Shown here: in pieces, positions 36,466-45,758 of the stretch
Position numbering within the stretch: the first letter of the stretch is position 1
Layout of the letters: the number at the start of each line of letters is the position of its first letter
Notes under the pieces: model-generated
What the model was told of the DNA's origin: nothing
What the model saw: the letters and a program-made list of their open reading frames with translations, nothing else
Databases searched by the model: none
Made by a program: the position numbers and the translations under genes
Source: Thiothrix winogradskyi
Lineage (GTDB): Bacteria; Pseudomonadota; Gammaproteobacteria; Thiotrichales; Thiotrichaceae
DNA length: 64,000 nucleotides
Assembly (NCBI RefSeq): GCF_021650935.1
Contig: NZ_CP091244.1
Span: 3,782,001 to 3,846,000, forward strand
Reading direction: 5' to 3'

Positions 36466-37335
36466 TTAGTTCCCTGCCGCCGCAGCCGCTTGCGCCGCTA
36501 CTTCCTCAGCAAAGTTATCCTGCTTCTTCTCGATGCCTTCGCCAACTTCCAAACGCACGAACTCAGCAATGGTCGCGCCTTTGGATGCCAGCAAATCGCC
36601 AACGGTTTGATCAGGGTTCATCACGAACGGCTGACCCACCAAGGTGATTTCGCCCAAGAATTTCTTCATGCGACCGACAACCATCTTTTCAGCGATTTCA
36701 CGCGCTTTGCCGCTTTGCATTGCGATGTCGATCTGAATTTCGCGCTCACGCTCAACCATTTCAGCCGGAACACCGGATTCGTCAACGCAAGCAGGACGGC
36801 TAGCTGCGATGTGCATCGCAATGTGCTTGCCCATCTCATCTTCGCCACCTTTCATGCTAACCACAACGCCGATTTTTGCGCCGTGTTGATAGGTAGACAA
36901 TTGACCGTCACCCGCATCAACCCACACCAAGCGACGCACTTGCACGTTTTCACCGATTTTAGCAATCAGTGCAGTACGGCTAGCTTCAGTCAATGCTGAC
37001 AGTGCTTCCACATCCGCCACATTGTTTGCCAGTGCAATTGCGCCAACTTCATCAGCAAATGCCACGAAGAAGCTGTCTTTTGCTGCAAAGTCAGTTTCGC
37101 TGTTGACTTCAACCACGGCTGCACGTTTTGCATCAGCCGTCAGTGCAATCACAACACGACCTTCCGCAGCAACACGACCGGCTTTCTTGTCAGCTTTCGC
37201 TGCACCGGATTTGCGCATCAGGTCGATAGCCGCTTCCATGTCACCATTGGTTTCAGTCAGGGCTTTTTTGCATTCCATCATGCCTGCGCCAGTACGTTCG
37301 CGCAGCTCTTTCACCATTCCAGCAGTAATTGCCAT
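36466..37335 (-). CDS. tsf: Elongation factor Ts
   Basis: A 289-aa nucleotide exchange factor for EF-Tu. The N-terminal UBA-like domain with LRERTGAGMMECKKAL and the EF-Tu contact motif in VEVNSETDFAAKD are present. The C-terminal region (GEITLVGQPFVMNPDQTVGDLL) is normal. AAGGAG precedes the ATG. It follows rpsB by about 30 bp. Confidence 0.98.
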   Translation of the reverse strand: MAITAGMVKELRERTGAGMMECKKALTETNGDMEAAIDLMRKSGAAKADKKAGRVAAEGRVVIALTADAKRAAVVEVNSETDFAAKDSFFVAFADEVGAIALANNVADVEALSALTEASRTALIAKIGENVQVRRLVWVDAGDGQLSTYQHGAKIGVVVSMKGGEDEMGKHIAMHIAASRPACVDESGVPAEMVEREREIQIDIAMQSGKAREIAEKMVVGRMKKFLGEITLVGQPFVMNPDQTVGDLLASKGATIAEFVRLEVGEGIEKKQDNFAEEVAAQAAAAAGN

Positions 37336-37365
37336 TGAGGTAACTCCTTGTTTGAACGGGCTGAC

Positions 37366-38133
37366 TTATTCGCCAGCAGCGTCAGTGGTTTGTGCTTCGT
37401 CAGCAGCAGCTTCTGCTGGTGCTTCCGCTTCCGGCATTGGCATAACCGCAGCAGCGGTGTGACCTTCATTGATCGCATCAGCAGCCGCAGAAACGTACAA
37501 TTGGATAGCGCGGATTGCGTCATCGTTGCCTGGAATCACGTAATCAACACCTTGCAGGGAGTTGTTGGTATCGACGATACCAATGACCGGGATACCCAGT
37601 TTGTTTGCTTCTTGAACTGCGATTTTTTCGTAGCCTACGTCGATAACGAAAATTGCATCCGGCAAGCCGCGCATGTCTTTGATCCCGCCAAGGCTGCGTT
37701 CCAGCTTTTCAGCTTCACGGGTCAAGGTCAGGATTTCTTTTTTGCCCAATTTCTGGAAGGTGCCGTCTTCAGCCATACGCTCCAGATCTTTCAAACGCTT
37801 GATGGATTGCTTGACTGTTTTGAAGTTAGTCAGCATCCCACCCAACCAGCGATGGTTGACGTAAGGCATTTTGCAAGCAGTGGCAGCTTCGCTGACCGCA
37901 TCACGCGCGGAACGCTTGGTGCCGACAAACATAACTTTGCCGCCTTTAGCAGCTAACTTGCCAATGAAGTTAGTCGCATCATTGAACATTGGCAGTGACT
38001 GCTCAAGGTTGATGATGTGAATTTTGTTACGCTCACCAAAGATGAACTGACCCATTTTAGGGTTCCAGTAACGGGTCTGGTGACCGAAGTGAACGCCAGC
38101 TTCGAGCATTTGGCGCATAGTAACTTTAGGCAT
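37366..38133 (-). CDS. rpsB: 30S ribosomal protein S2
   Basis: 255 aa from the ATG at 38133 (MPKVTMRQMLEAGVHFGHQTRYW). The longer frame to 38202 is leader sequence. It has NPKMGQFIFGERNKIHIINLEQ, WLGGMLTNFKT and GIVDTNNSLQGVDYVIPGNDDA. The C-terminus is extended by an acidic, alanine-rich tail (EAEAPAEAAADEAQTTDAAGE). Essential for 30S assembly together with S1 binding. Confidence 0.98.
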   Translation of the reverse strand: MPKVTMRQMLEAGVHFGHQTRYWNPKMGQFIFGERNKIHIINLEQSLPMFNDATNFIGKLAAKGGKVMFVGTKRSARDAVSEAATACKMPYVNHRWLGGMLTNFKTVKQSIKRLKDLERMAEDGTFQKLGKKEILTLTREAEKLERSLGGIKDMRGLPDAIFVIDVGYEKIAVQEANKLGIPVIGIVDTNNSLQGVDYVIPGNDDAIRAIQLYVSAAADAINEGHTAAAVMPMPEAEAPAEAAADEAQTTDAAGE

Positions 38134-38224
38134 GATAAGCTCCTGTATTGGGTTATGCCTCCATACATCCCAACAAACGCAACCTGTTTTTCGGTCAGGC
38201 ACCCTGCGTGTCGTGTCGATGTAT
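38134..38224 (-). promoter_or_regulatory. rpsB 5' leader with potential long-range stem
   Basis: The leader upstream of rpsB on the minus strand contains GATGTAT/ATACATC complementary segments (38218-38224 with 38163-38169) that enclose a second small hairpin (CCTG..CAGG around 38182-38198). S2 leaders are often autoregulatory RNA structures. Here this is inferred from position and pairing only; I cannot match it to a known leader class. Confidence 0.3.
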
Positions 38225-38311
38225 GTGTGGATTAAATGTAAAACTATTTGCGGAATTCGCGGGCGCTTTATAACATGAAACGCTTTTGAGTGCTACCGGG
38301 AACAACCACAA

Positions 38312-39124
38312 ATGGCAAAGACACAACGCGATCAAACAATAACGATCAAAACGGCGGACGAAATCGCCAAAATGCGGGTAGCAGGTAAGCTGGCAGCCGA
38401 TGTACTGGACATGATTGGCGAGTGCGTCAAACAGGGTGTCACCACCGATGAACTGAATCAAATCTGCCACGATTACATTGTGAATGTGCAGCAAGCGATT
38501 CCAGCACCATTAAACTACGGTACACCGCCCTTCCCTAAATCCATCTGTACCTCGCTCAATCACGTTGTGTGCCACGGCATTCCCGGCGACAAGAAATTGA
38601 AAAGCGGCGATGCATTGAATATCGACATTACTGTCCTCAAAGATGGCTATCACGGCGACACCAGCAAAATGTTCCACGTCGGCGAACCGACCATTGCGGG
38701 CAAACGCTTAAGCCACATTACCCAGCAGTGCATGTATCTCGGCATTTTAGAAGTCCGCCCCGGCGCACCTTTCGGCAATATTGGCAAAGCGATCCAACGC
38801 CATGCCCATGCGCACAACTACACGGTGGTCGAAGAATTCTGCGGGCACGGCATTGGCAGCCGTTTCCACGAAGCCCCGCAAATCCTGCACTACTACAGCA
38901 AAGACAGTGACAAAATCGTTATGGAGGCGGGGATGATTTTCACCATCGAGCCGATGATTAACCAAGGCAAACGCCACCTGAAAATCCTCCCGGATAAATG
39001 GACTGCCGTCACCAAAGACCACAAACTTTCCGCACAATGGGAACACACTGTGTTGGTCACGGAAGAGGGTTTTGAAATCCTCACCCTCCGTACCGAAGAA
39101 GCTAACTGGCGCGACAGTCTATGA
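38312..39124 (+). CDS. map: Methionine aminopeptidase, type I
   Basis: A 270-aa dinuclear metalloprotease that removes initiator methionine. Metal ligands are visible in DALNIDITVLKDGYHGDTSKMF (two Asp), EEFCGHGIGSRFHEAP (His), IFTIEPMI (Glu) and QWEHTVLVTEEG (Glu). It is divergent from rpsB, the common gammaproteobacterial layout, and overlaps glnD by four bases (ATGA). Confidence 0.97.
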   Translation: MAKTQRDQTITIKTADEIAKMRVAGKLAADVLDMIGECVKQGVTTDELNQICHDYIVNVQQAIPAPLNYGTPPFPKSICTSLNHVVCHGIPGDKKLKSGDALNIDITVLKDGYHGDTSKMFHVGEPTIAGKRLSHITQQCMYLGILEVRPGAPFGNIGKAIQRHAHAHNYTVVEEFCGHGIGSRFHEAPQILHYYSKDSDKIVMEAGMIFTIEPMINQGKRHLKILPDKWTAVTKDHKLSAQWEHTVLVTEEGFEILTLRTEEANWRDSL

Positions 39125-41757
39125 TTCAAACCAATGCATTGCTGGATGTTTACACCCAGCTCCTGGCACGTGAGACGTTACGCACCGCCGATTACGCCCA
39201 AGCAATACGGGATGCCCGCAAATTATTGGGGGAAGCATTTCACGCAGGCAGCGACATTCGCATCCTGCTGCGCGATCACGCGGAATTCATCGACACCCTG
39301 TTACAGCATTTGTGGGGGCTGAACGGCATTCCCCAACATCACCGTGCTACGCTGATTGCAGTGGGCGGCTATGGCAGGCGTGAACTCCACCCCGCTTCCG
39401 ATGTGGATTTGCTGATTTTGCTCACCGAAACACCGGGCGAAGAATGCCGTGAACGGCTTTCCAGCTTTATCACCCTGTTGTGGGATATTGGCTTAGACGT
39501 GGGTCACAGTGTACGCACCTTCGATGAATGTTTAGAAACCGCCCACGCCGACCTTACGGTCATCACCAATTTAATCGAATCCCGTTATCTCTGTGGCAAT
39601 GAGCCGCTGTTCCAACGTTTACGTGAAGCAATTTCCCCCGCCCACATGTGGAGCAGTGCAGAATTTTTCCAAGCCAAACTCGAGGAACAGAAAAAACGTT
39701 ACCTCAAACTAGGCGACACTTCACACCGGGTTGAACCCAATCTCAAGGAAGGTCGTGGCGGCTTGCGGGATATTCAGACCATCGGTTGGGTCACACACCG
39801 CGAATACGGCACGATGTCCTTACAAGAGCTGTACGAAAACCGGCTATTGGAATACGACGAATTCCAAACCTTGCGCGAGGGTCGTGAGTTTCTGTGGCGC
39901 ATTCGCTTTGCCCTGCACCAACTCGCCAACCGCAAAGAAGACCGTTTGCTGTTTGATTATCAGCGCACATTGGCACACCTGTTTGGGTATACCGACGATA
40001 CCGATAATGCAGCGGTGGAAGCGTTTATGCAGCGCTACTACCGCACGATTACCGATCTGGAACGCTTAAACGAGATGCTGATGGGGATTTTCCGTGAACG
40101 CATTCTCACGCAACACCCACCCTTGCCCGAAATGTTGGGTGAGTGGTATCAAAAGCGCGGCAACCTGATTTCGGTGAATTCGCCCGATGTCTTTGTGCTG
40201 TACCCGACAGCGCTGCTGGAAATTTTCCTGCTGCTGCAAATGATACCGGGCGTCACCGGGCTGACCCCCGATACCACTCGCCTGATTCGGCATAATTTGC
40301 ACCGTATTGATGCCAGTTTCCGGCAACAAGCCCGCCATCGGCAACTCTTCATCCAAATCTTACGCCAACCCAAAAGCATTACGTTTGTAATGCGCTTAAT
40401 GAATCGCTACGGCATTTTGGCGGCGTATATCCCTGCGTTTGCCAATATCGTCGGGCGGATGCAATACGATTTGTTCCACATGTACACGGTGGATGAACAC
40501 ACCCTGTTTGTGGTGCGCAATGTACGGCGTTACAGCACCGCACTGGGCGCTCAGGAATTGCCCTTGTGTGCTGAAGTCTTTAAAACTTTGCGTGACCCAG
40601 AAATTTTGTACCTGGCAGGGTTATTCCACGACATTGCCAAAGGGCGCAAAGGGGATCACTCGGTATTAGGCGCGACCGATGCTTACGATTTCTGCCGGGA
40701 ACACGGTCTTAATTTGCACGATGCCTCGCTGGTCAGTTGGTTGGTACGTCATCACTTGCTCATGAGCATGACCGCGCAGCGCAAAGACATTAGCGACCCT
40801 GCCGTGATTCACGAATTCGCGGGCATTGTGGCATCGCAAAGCCGTCTTGACTGCTTATTTTTGCTCACCATTGCGGATATTCGCGGCACCAACCCCAAAC
40901 TCTGGAACAGTTGGAAACAATCCCTGCTGCATGAACTCTACCACTCCACCCGCCGCTTATTGAGCAACCGTACCCTGCTGACCCACGAAAGCCAGTTATT
41001 GATCGAAGAAAAGCGCAATGCGGCACTCGAACCGCTGTTACAGGAAGGCTTTAGCGCTGCCGAATGCAGCGCACTCTGGCAGCAATTCGGTGCTGATTAT
41101 CACCTGATGCATTCGGTGGAATCCGTGCTCTGGCATACTCGCCACATTCTCACCGAAGCGGCACTCAAACCCACTCTGATCCACATCCGCCGTACTGTAT
41201 CAGGCAGCAGCAACGTACTGTTTGTCTACACCAGAGACCGCGACGATCTGTTTTCGCGGGTAGTCGCGTCGTTGGAACAGCTTAACCTCAACGTGGTGCA
41301 GGCACGCATTGTCTCGACCACCGAAGGTTTCGACCTGTACACCCTGCACATCCTCGGCCCTGACAATCAGCTCATTATCAGTGACGTTGACCAACAACAC
41401 ATCATTGACACCTTATCCAACAATCTGGAACGCGACCAACCCTACCATCACAGCCATCGCAAACCGCGCATTTTGCGTAACTTCGATGTACCCACCCGCA
41501 TTTATTTCAGCCAGCAACCCGAAAAAAATCTGACCTTGCTGGAAATCAATGCCGGTGACATGCCGGGTTTGCTGTCACGCCTCGGTGAAGCAATGGATGG
41601 CTTGGGGCTGCGGGTACACAACGCCCGCATCAATACCCTCGGCGAACAAGCGCAGGATATTTTCTACATCACCACCCGCAACTGCGAAATGATTGTGGAT
41701 GAAGCGCAACAAGCGCACATTCGGCACACGCTGGAACAAGCCTTGCAACTCCATTAA
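39121..41757 (+). CDS. glnD: Bifunctional uridylyltransferase / uridylyl-removing enzyme GlnD
   Basis: An 878-aa nitrogen sensor that modifies PII proteins. The nucleotidyltransferase domain has GGYGRRELHPASDVDLLILL (about 75-100). The HD hydrolase domain has LFHDIAKGRKGDHS and WLVRHHLLMS (about 500-560). Two C-terminal ACT domains (about 690-770: VFVYTRDRDDLFSRVVASL; about 800-875: LLEINAGDMPGLLSRLGEAM) sense glutamine. Length is typical. Confidence 0.97.
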   Translation: MIQTNALLDVYTQLLARETLRTADYAQAIRDARKLLGEAFHAGSDIRILLRDHAEFIDTLLQHLWGLNGIPQHHRATLIAVGGYGRRELHPASDVDLLILLTETPGEECRERLSSFITLLWDIGLDVGHSVRTFDECLETAHADLTVITNLIESRYLCGNEPLFQRLREAISPAHMWSSAEFFQAKLEEQKKRYLKLGDTSHRVEPNLKEGRGGLRDIQTIGWVTHREYGTMSLQELYENRLLEYDEFQTLREGREFLWRIRFALHQLANRKEDRLLFDYQRTLAHLFGYTDDTDNAAVEAFMQRYYRTITDLERLNEMLMGIFRERILTQHPPLPEMLGEWYQKRGNLISVNSPDVFVLYPTALLEIFLLLQMIPGVTGLTPDTTRLIRHNLHRIDASFRQQARHRQLFIQILRQPKSITFVMRLMNRYGILAAYIPAFANIVGRMQYDLFHMYTVDEHTLFVVRNVRRYSTALGAQELPLCAEVFKTLRDPEILYLAGLFHDIAKGRKGDHSVLGATDAYDFCREHGLNLHDASLVSWLVRHHLLMSMTAQRKDISDPAVIHEFAGIVASQSRLDCLFLLTIADIRGTNPKLWNSWKQSLLHELYHSTRRLLSNRTLLTHESQLLIEEKRNAALEPLLQEGFSAAECSALWQQFGADYHLMHSVESVLWHTRHILTEAALKPTLIHIRRTVSGSSNVLFVYTRDRDDLFSRVVASLEQLNLNVVQARIVSTTEGFDLYTLHILGPDNQLIISDVDQQHIIDTLSNNLERDQPYHHSHRKPRILRNFDVPTRIYFSQQPEKNLTLLEINAGDMPGLLSRLGEAMDGLGLRVHNARINTLGEQAQDIFYITTRNCEMIVDEAQQAHIRHTLEQALQLH

Positions 41758-41786
41758 CCACACTTGATTAACCATGAGAACCGCCC

Positions 41787-43025
41787 ATGACCCACACGTG
41801 TGACCTCTTACCCCCCGGCATTTTAAGTGTCGAACAGGCGCAAACCCACATTCTCGGCAGCGTTACGGGGTTGCAAGCCAGCGAAGCCGTCACCTTGTGG
41901 CAAGCGCAGGGGCGCATTCTGGCGCAAACCGTGTGCGCACCGTTGGATGTTCCGCCGCACCGCAATTCTGCGATGGATGGTTACGCCCTGCGTCATGCCG
42001 ATCTTGCCAGCGAGAAACCGCTGCAAGTAGTGGGTGCATCCTTTGCCGGTCGCCCCTTTGTGGGTGAGGTACAGCCCGGTGAATGTGTGCGCATTATGAC
42101 CGGAGCGGTCGTCCCAGACGGTGCAGACAGCGTGGTCATGCAAGAAAATGTGCAACGTGATGGCGACAGTATCCGCATCACCAGCAGCCTGACGCACGGT
42201 GAAAATGTGCGGCATCCCGGCGAAGACATGCGCACTGGCGACACGGTTCTCGATGCTGGGCGCAAACTGAATGCGGCTGACCTTGGCTTGCTCGCCTCGC
42301 TCGGCATTAGTGACGTTAGGGTATTACGTCGCCCACGAGTCGCCTTTTGTTCCACTGGCGACGAACTCAAAAGCATTGGCGAAACCTTGCAACCCGGTGA
42401 TATTTACGACAGCAACCGCTACACCCTGTACGGCTTGCTGCAAAATCTCGACGTGGAAATCATCGACCTCGGTGTGGTGCGCGATACCCCGGAAGCGGTG
42501 GAATATGCTTTTCAGCAAGCCATGCAGCAAGCCGATGTTTTCATCACCAGCGGCGGCGCATCGGTCGGGGAAGCCGATTACGTCACGTCCACACTGGAAC
42601 GCTTGGGGCAAGTGAATTTCTGGAAAATCGCCATGAAACCGGGCAAACCGCTGGCGTTTGGTACCTTGGGCGAATGCGTATTCTTTGGGCTACCCGGCAA
42701 CCCGGTGTCAGTCATGGTAACGTTCATGCTGTTTGTGCGCCCCGCGATCTTGCGGCTGCGCGGCGAAAGCCTGCCCACTGTGCCGGAATACACCGCGCTG
42801 TGTACTACCCCACTGAAAAAAGTACCGGGGCGCACCGACTATCAACGCGGCATTTGCGAGCGTGACGCACACGGGCAATGGCAAGTCCGCAGCACTGGCG
42901 GGCAAGGCTCCCATATTTTGCGCTCCATGAGTCAGGCGAATTGCTTCATCGCCTTGCCACGGGAGGCGGGGAATTTGGAAGCGGGAGCGGCTGTGACGAT
43001 TATACCGTTTGAGGGGTTTTTGTAG
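41787..43025 (+). CDS. moeA: Molybdopterin molybdenumtransferase MoeA
   Basis: A 412-aa enzyme that inserts molybdate into adenylylated molybdopterin. It has PPHRNSAMDGYALR, GECVRIMTGAVVPDGADSVVMQE, the MoCF domain with FCSTGDEL, FITSGGASVGEADYVT and FFGLPGNPVSVMVTF, and the C-terminal domain IV. The start at 41787 is in frame with family homologues. It lies 29 bp after glnD; other molybdenum cofactor genes are not in the window. Confidence 0.96.
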   Translation: MTHTCDLLPPGILSVEQAQTHILGSVTGLQASEAVTLWQAQGRILAQTVCAPLDVPPHRNSAMDGYALRHADLASEKPLQVVGASFAGRPFVGEVQPGECVRIMTGAVVPDGADSVVMQENVQRDGDSIRITSSLTHGENVRHPGEDMRTGDTVLDAGRKLNAADLGLLASLGISDVRVLRRPRVAFCSTGDELKSIGETLQPGDIYDSNRYTLYGLLQNLDVEIIDLGVVRDTPEAVEYAFQQAMQQADVFITSGGASVGEADYVTSTLERLGQVNFWKIAMKPGKPLAFGTLGECVFFGLPGNPVSVMVTFMLFVRPAILRLRGESLPTVPEYTALCTTPLKKVPGRTDYQRGICERDAHGQWQVRSTGGQGSHILRSMSQANCFIALPREAGNLEAGAAVTIIPFEGFL

Positions 43026-43039
43026 GCGTTGCTTTAAGA

Positions 43040-43082
43040 TTTTCGGGAAATCTTCCTTATTGGAAGGAAGATTTTCCGAAAA
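43040..43082. repeat. 43-bp near-perfect inverted repeat after moeA
   Basis: TTTTCGG..AAATCTTCCTT pairs with AAGGAAGATTT..CCGAAAA around a 5-base centre, about 18 pairs with one mismatch. A and T runs at the ends give some terminator character in both directions. It marks the edge between core genes and the accessory island that follows. Confidence 0.6.
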
Positions 43083-43233
43083 ACACCCTCATAATCATCC
43101 ATATAGATCGGGCTTCAGTCCTACATTGTTTACCCAGTTAAAAAGCGTTTTTCGTCAGAAAAGCAATGACACTCACCCACGCTTTACACTATCATTTCAT
43201 CATAATAATTAATTCTTATAAGCGAGTAAAATC

Positions 43234-44250
43234 ATGTCACAAGCCTCAACGGTAATCGACACTGCACCCCATGAACTCGACATTCTCACGCAAGCCGAAT
43301 ATCAGGAACGGCAAGCAGACCAGCTTATGCGGGAGGTCTTTGGGAGTGAGGCACGAGCGGGGGCTACTGGGGATTTGATTACCCGTTTCATTACCTCCTA
43401 CGAACAGCATAAAAACGACATGCCGCTGGAACAGTGGCTGGTTAAAGCGCTTAATCATTTTCCTGACCTTTGGCAAGATCGGTCAGAAGCAGAGGTAACC
43501 GCCCGTAGCATTATCACGAGCGTAGAACGCAATAATGCCGCGATGGTGTCGTTGCATGAACATCTGGAGAAAGGGAAAAGTCGGGCAAGCTGGATTGCCA
43601 AACGTATTGAGGAAAGTGCGAAAGAGGCTGGTATTACCGATGTTGCGGCGTATGCAGCAGAAATTCATGAGGGTTTACGGCAAGCGGATCAGCACACCGC
43701 TGAATCACTGGCAGATAATAATGAAGCAGTGAAGACATTTTTACAATTTGCGGGCAATGAGCGCGTTGCCGCCACTTGGAATGATGTGAGCCGTATTGAT
43801 TATGCACAGTTGCTAGACAAAGATGCTCGCCGCAATGCCACGTTAAACGCGGCTAAACAAGGCGCAAGAATTCTAGGGGAACGATCATGGAATTGGATAA
43901 CCGGCAGAAAAAATCCTTCAGTCAGTGAAGACATGCAGCGGTTTTTTGAGAGTTCGCTGCACAGTGCCAAGCACGTTGGGGTTCAAGTGGCAGTGTCTGG
44001 TGGGATGGTGGTTGCGGTCAAAAAGGGATTGGTCGAAGGTGTTCTAAAAAATACACCCATTGCCCCCTTGGTCGATATGGTGACAATGGGGATGTCGAAA
44101 GCCAAAGTTCTCTATAAATTTGCCAAGGGTGAACTCACAGCAGCAGATGCGCTAGAGGCTGTCGCCGGAAATGTCATTGCGACAGTTGCCTCCAATGTTG
44201 CCACAGTGATTGCGACGAAAGGCGCGAGGGAACCTCTAAAAACCCACTGA
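43234..44250 (+). pseudogene. Glycine-zipper (pore-like) protein, 5' part, interrupted by an IS element
   Basis: The first 331 codons (to base 44227) belong to an original 410-codon gene; the last residues EPLKTH of the present 338-aa frame come from the IS end. The N-terminal two thirds are charged and helical (QAEYQERQADQLMREVF; SWIAKRIEESAKEAGITDVAAYAAEIHEGL), followed by hydrophobic segments (HVGVQVAVSGGMVVAVKKGLV; AVAGNVIATVASNVATVIA). Joining base 44227 to 45502 restores an uninterrupted frame that continues into a glycine-zipper tail. No family recognised. A membrane-inserting or pore-forming role is inferred from the tail. A 338-aa truncated product could still be made. Confidence 0.8.
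44224..44227. repeat. Target-site duplication GCGA, left copy
   Basis: GCGA directly precedes the left inverted repeat and recurs directly after the right one (45498-45501), the expected footprint of a 4-bp staggered insertion. Confidence 0.85.
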
Positions 44251-45497
44251 TACCCACACAAATGTGAGAAAATGCTCATCTGAGCCACCGCCCCGTTACT
44301 AGCCATGCCCAAGAAAAGTGCCATCAAAACCAGTCTGTTTGCCGCCGAAGAGCGTGAACAGAAACTCGACCGCAAGGGCGACCTGCTGTCCACGCTGAAC
44401 CAGCACGTCAACTTTGTCGCCTTGGCAGCAGAAATCGACCACATCGCCCCACGCCCAAGTGACAAGCGAGGAGGCCGTCCACCCTACCCAACGGAACTGA
44501 TGGTACGGGTCTTGGTGTTGCAACACCTGTACAACCTGTCGGACGAGGCATTGGAATACCAATTGCTTGACCGGCTGTCGTTCCAACGGTTTTGTGGCCT
44601 GCGTCATTCCAGCACGATCCCGGATGCCAATACCTTGTGGGTATTCCGTGAACGGATCAGTGCGGCAGGTGGTGCGGATGCCCTGTTTGATGCCGTCCAA
44701 CGGCAATTACAACAACACGGTTTTATTGCCCGTGGTGGTCAAATCGTCGATGCCACGCTGGTGGAAGCCCCTAAACAACATTTCCACAAAGAAGAAAAAG
44801 CGCTGTTGGAACAAGCGGCAACACCCGCTGGCTGGACACCTGCCCAACGTCGCCAAAAGGATACGGAAGCAAGCTGGACGAAAAAACACGGCAAAAGCTA
44901 CCACGGCTACAAACTCAGTATCAGTGCCGATCGGAAATACAAACTCATCCGCAAACGCCATATCAGCACCGCCAAAGAGCATGACACCAACCATTTTGAA
45001 GCGGTGCTTGACCGAGCCAACACCAGCCGTGACGTATGGGCGGACAAAGGTTATGAAGACCAATCCCGTGAACAACGCCTCAACCAAGGTAGCTGGCGGT
45101 TACACATCCAGCACAAAGCCAAGAAAGGCAAGCCGCAATCCGACTGCCAGAAACGCCGCAACACCCGCATCGCCAGACCCCGCGCACGGGTTGAGCATGT
45201 GTTTGGGTCAATCTGTGCGATGGGTGGCAAAGCCATCCGCAGCATTGGGTTGGCACGGGCAGTATTCGGCCTCAGCATCAAAGCAACCGTGTATAACCTG
45301 CGTCGGCTCTGTTCGCTCAGAGAGGGCGGAGTTGTGCCCATTTGATGGAGAAATTCCCGAAAAAACAGCAAAAATGCGGAAAAACAACCTGATTGTGGCT
45401 TGGTGTGCTAAAAATTGAGATGGGTTGGTGTTTTTTTAACAAAATGCCGATAGGCCAACGCTAACCGTTGCAATACGCCGGGTTTTTAGAGGTTCCC
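44228..45497 (+). mobile_element. IS5-type insertion sequence, 1270 bp, complete
   Basis: The element is bounded by perfect 18-bp inverted repeats beginning GGGAACCTCTAAAAACCC (left 44228-44245; right 45480-45497) and flanked by the direct repeat GCGA. One transposase gene fills it, with 77 bp before and 134 bp after. Exact ends, intact transposase and undecayed repeats point to a recent insertion. It splits a host gene. Confidence 0.93.
44305..45345 (+). CDS. IS5-family DDE transposase
   Basis: A 346-aa transposase. The N-terminal DUF772-type helical domain (RGGRPPYPTELMVRVLVLQHLYNLSDEALEYQLLDRLSFQRFCGL) is followed by the DDE catalytic core: Asp149 (QIVDATLVEAP), Asp247 (VWADKGYED) and Glu297 (RARVEHVFG). 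The frame is intact. A second long open frame on the same strand (44567-45418) is out of phase and is a shadow. Confidence 0.95.
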   Translation: MPKKSAIKTSLFAAEEREQKLDRKGDLLSTLNQHVNFVALAAEIDHIAPRPSDKRGGRPPYPTELMVRVLVLQHLYNLSDEALEYQLLDRLSFQRFCGLRHSSTIPDANTLWVFRERISAAGGADALFDAVQRQLQQHGFIARGGQIVDATLVEAPKQHFHKEEKALLEQAATPAGWTPAQRRQKDTEASWTKKHGKSYHGYKLSISADRKYKLIRKRHISTAKEHDTNHFEAVLDRANTSRDVWADKGYEDQSREQRLNQGSWRLHIQHKAKKGKPQSDCQKRRNTRIARPRARVEHVFGSICAMGGKAIRSIGLARAVFGLSIKATVYNLRRLCSLREGGVVPI

Positions 45498-45740
45498 GCG
45501 AGTGTTGGTGCTTACATTGGCTCAGTTTTCGGTCCCGTGGGTACAGCCGTTGGGGGCGTGATTGGAGGTGTTGTCGGTGCTATCGCAGGAAGTACAGTAG
45601 GGAAAGCCATTTATGAAGGCGGCAAGAAAATTGTCAATACGGTTGCCACTGGCATCAAAAAAGCCGCCAATACCGTAGCAAAGGCTGTGAGCAGCGTCGC
45701 TAATAAGGTTGGTGGTTTCCTAGCAGGATTATTTAGTTAA
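45498..45740 (+). pseudogene. Glycine-zipper protein, 3' part, displaced by the IS element
   Basis: This holds the second target-site GCGA and then 78 sense codons plus stop of the interrupted gene. The tail is strongly glycine-zipper-like (ASVGAYIGSVFGPVGTAVGG, VIGGVVGAIAGSTVGKAIYE), followed by an amphipathic lysine/alanine/valine stretch (IVNTVATGIKKAANTVAKAV). Such segments pack into membranes in pore-forming and channel proteins. It is in frame with the 5' part once the IS is removed. An ATG at 45468 inside the IS end could in theory start a 90-aa product, but there is no good ribosome-binding site. Confidence 0.75.
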
Positions 45741-45758
45741 TAACCGAGGTGACTAATA

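Noticed and set aside
44567..45418. A 283-codon open frame overlapping the transposase on the same strand
   Set aside because: It is out of phase with the clearly homologous DDE transposase; its residues are low-information and it has no start signal. It is not a programmed-frameshift partner, because the transposase is complete in one frame.
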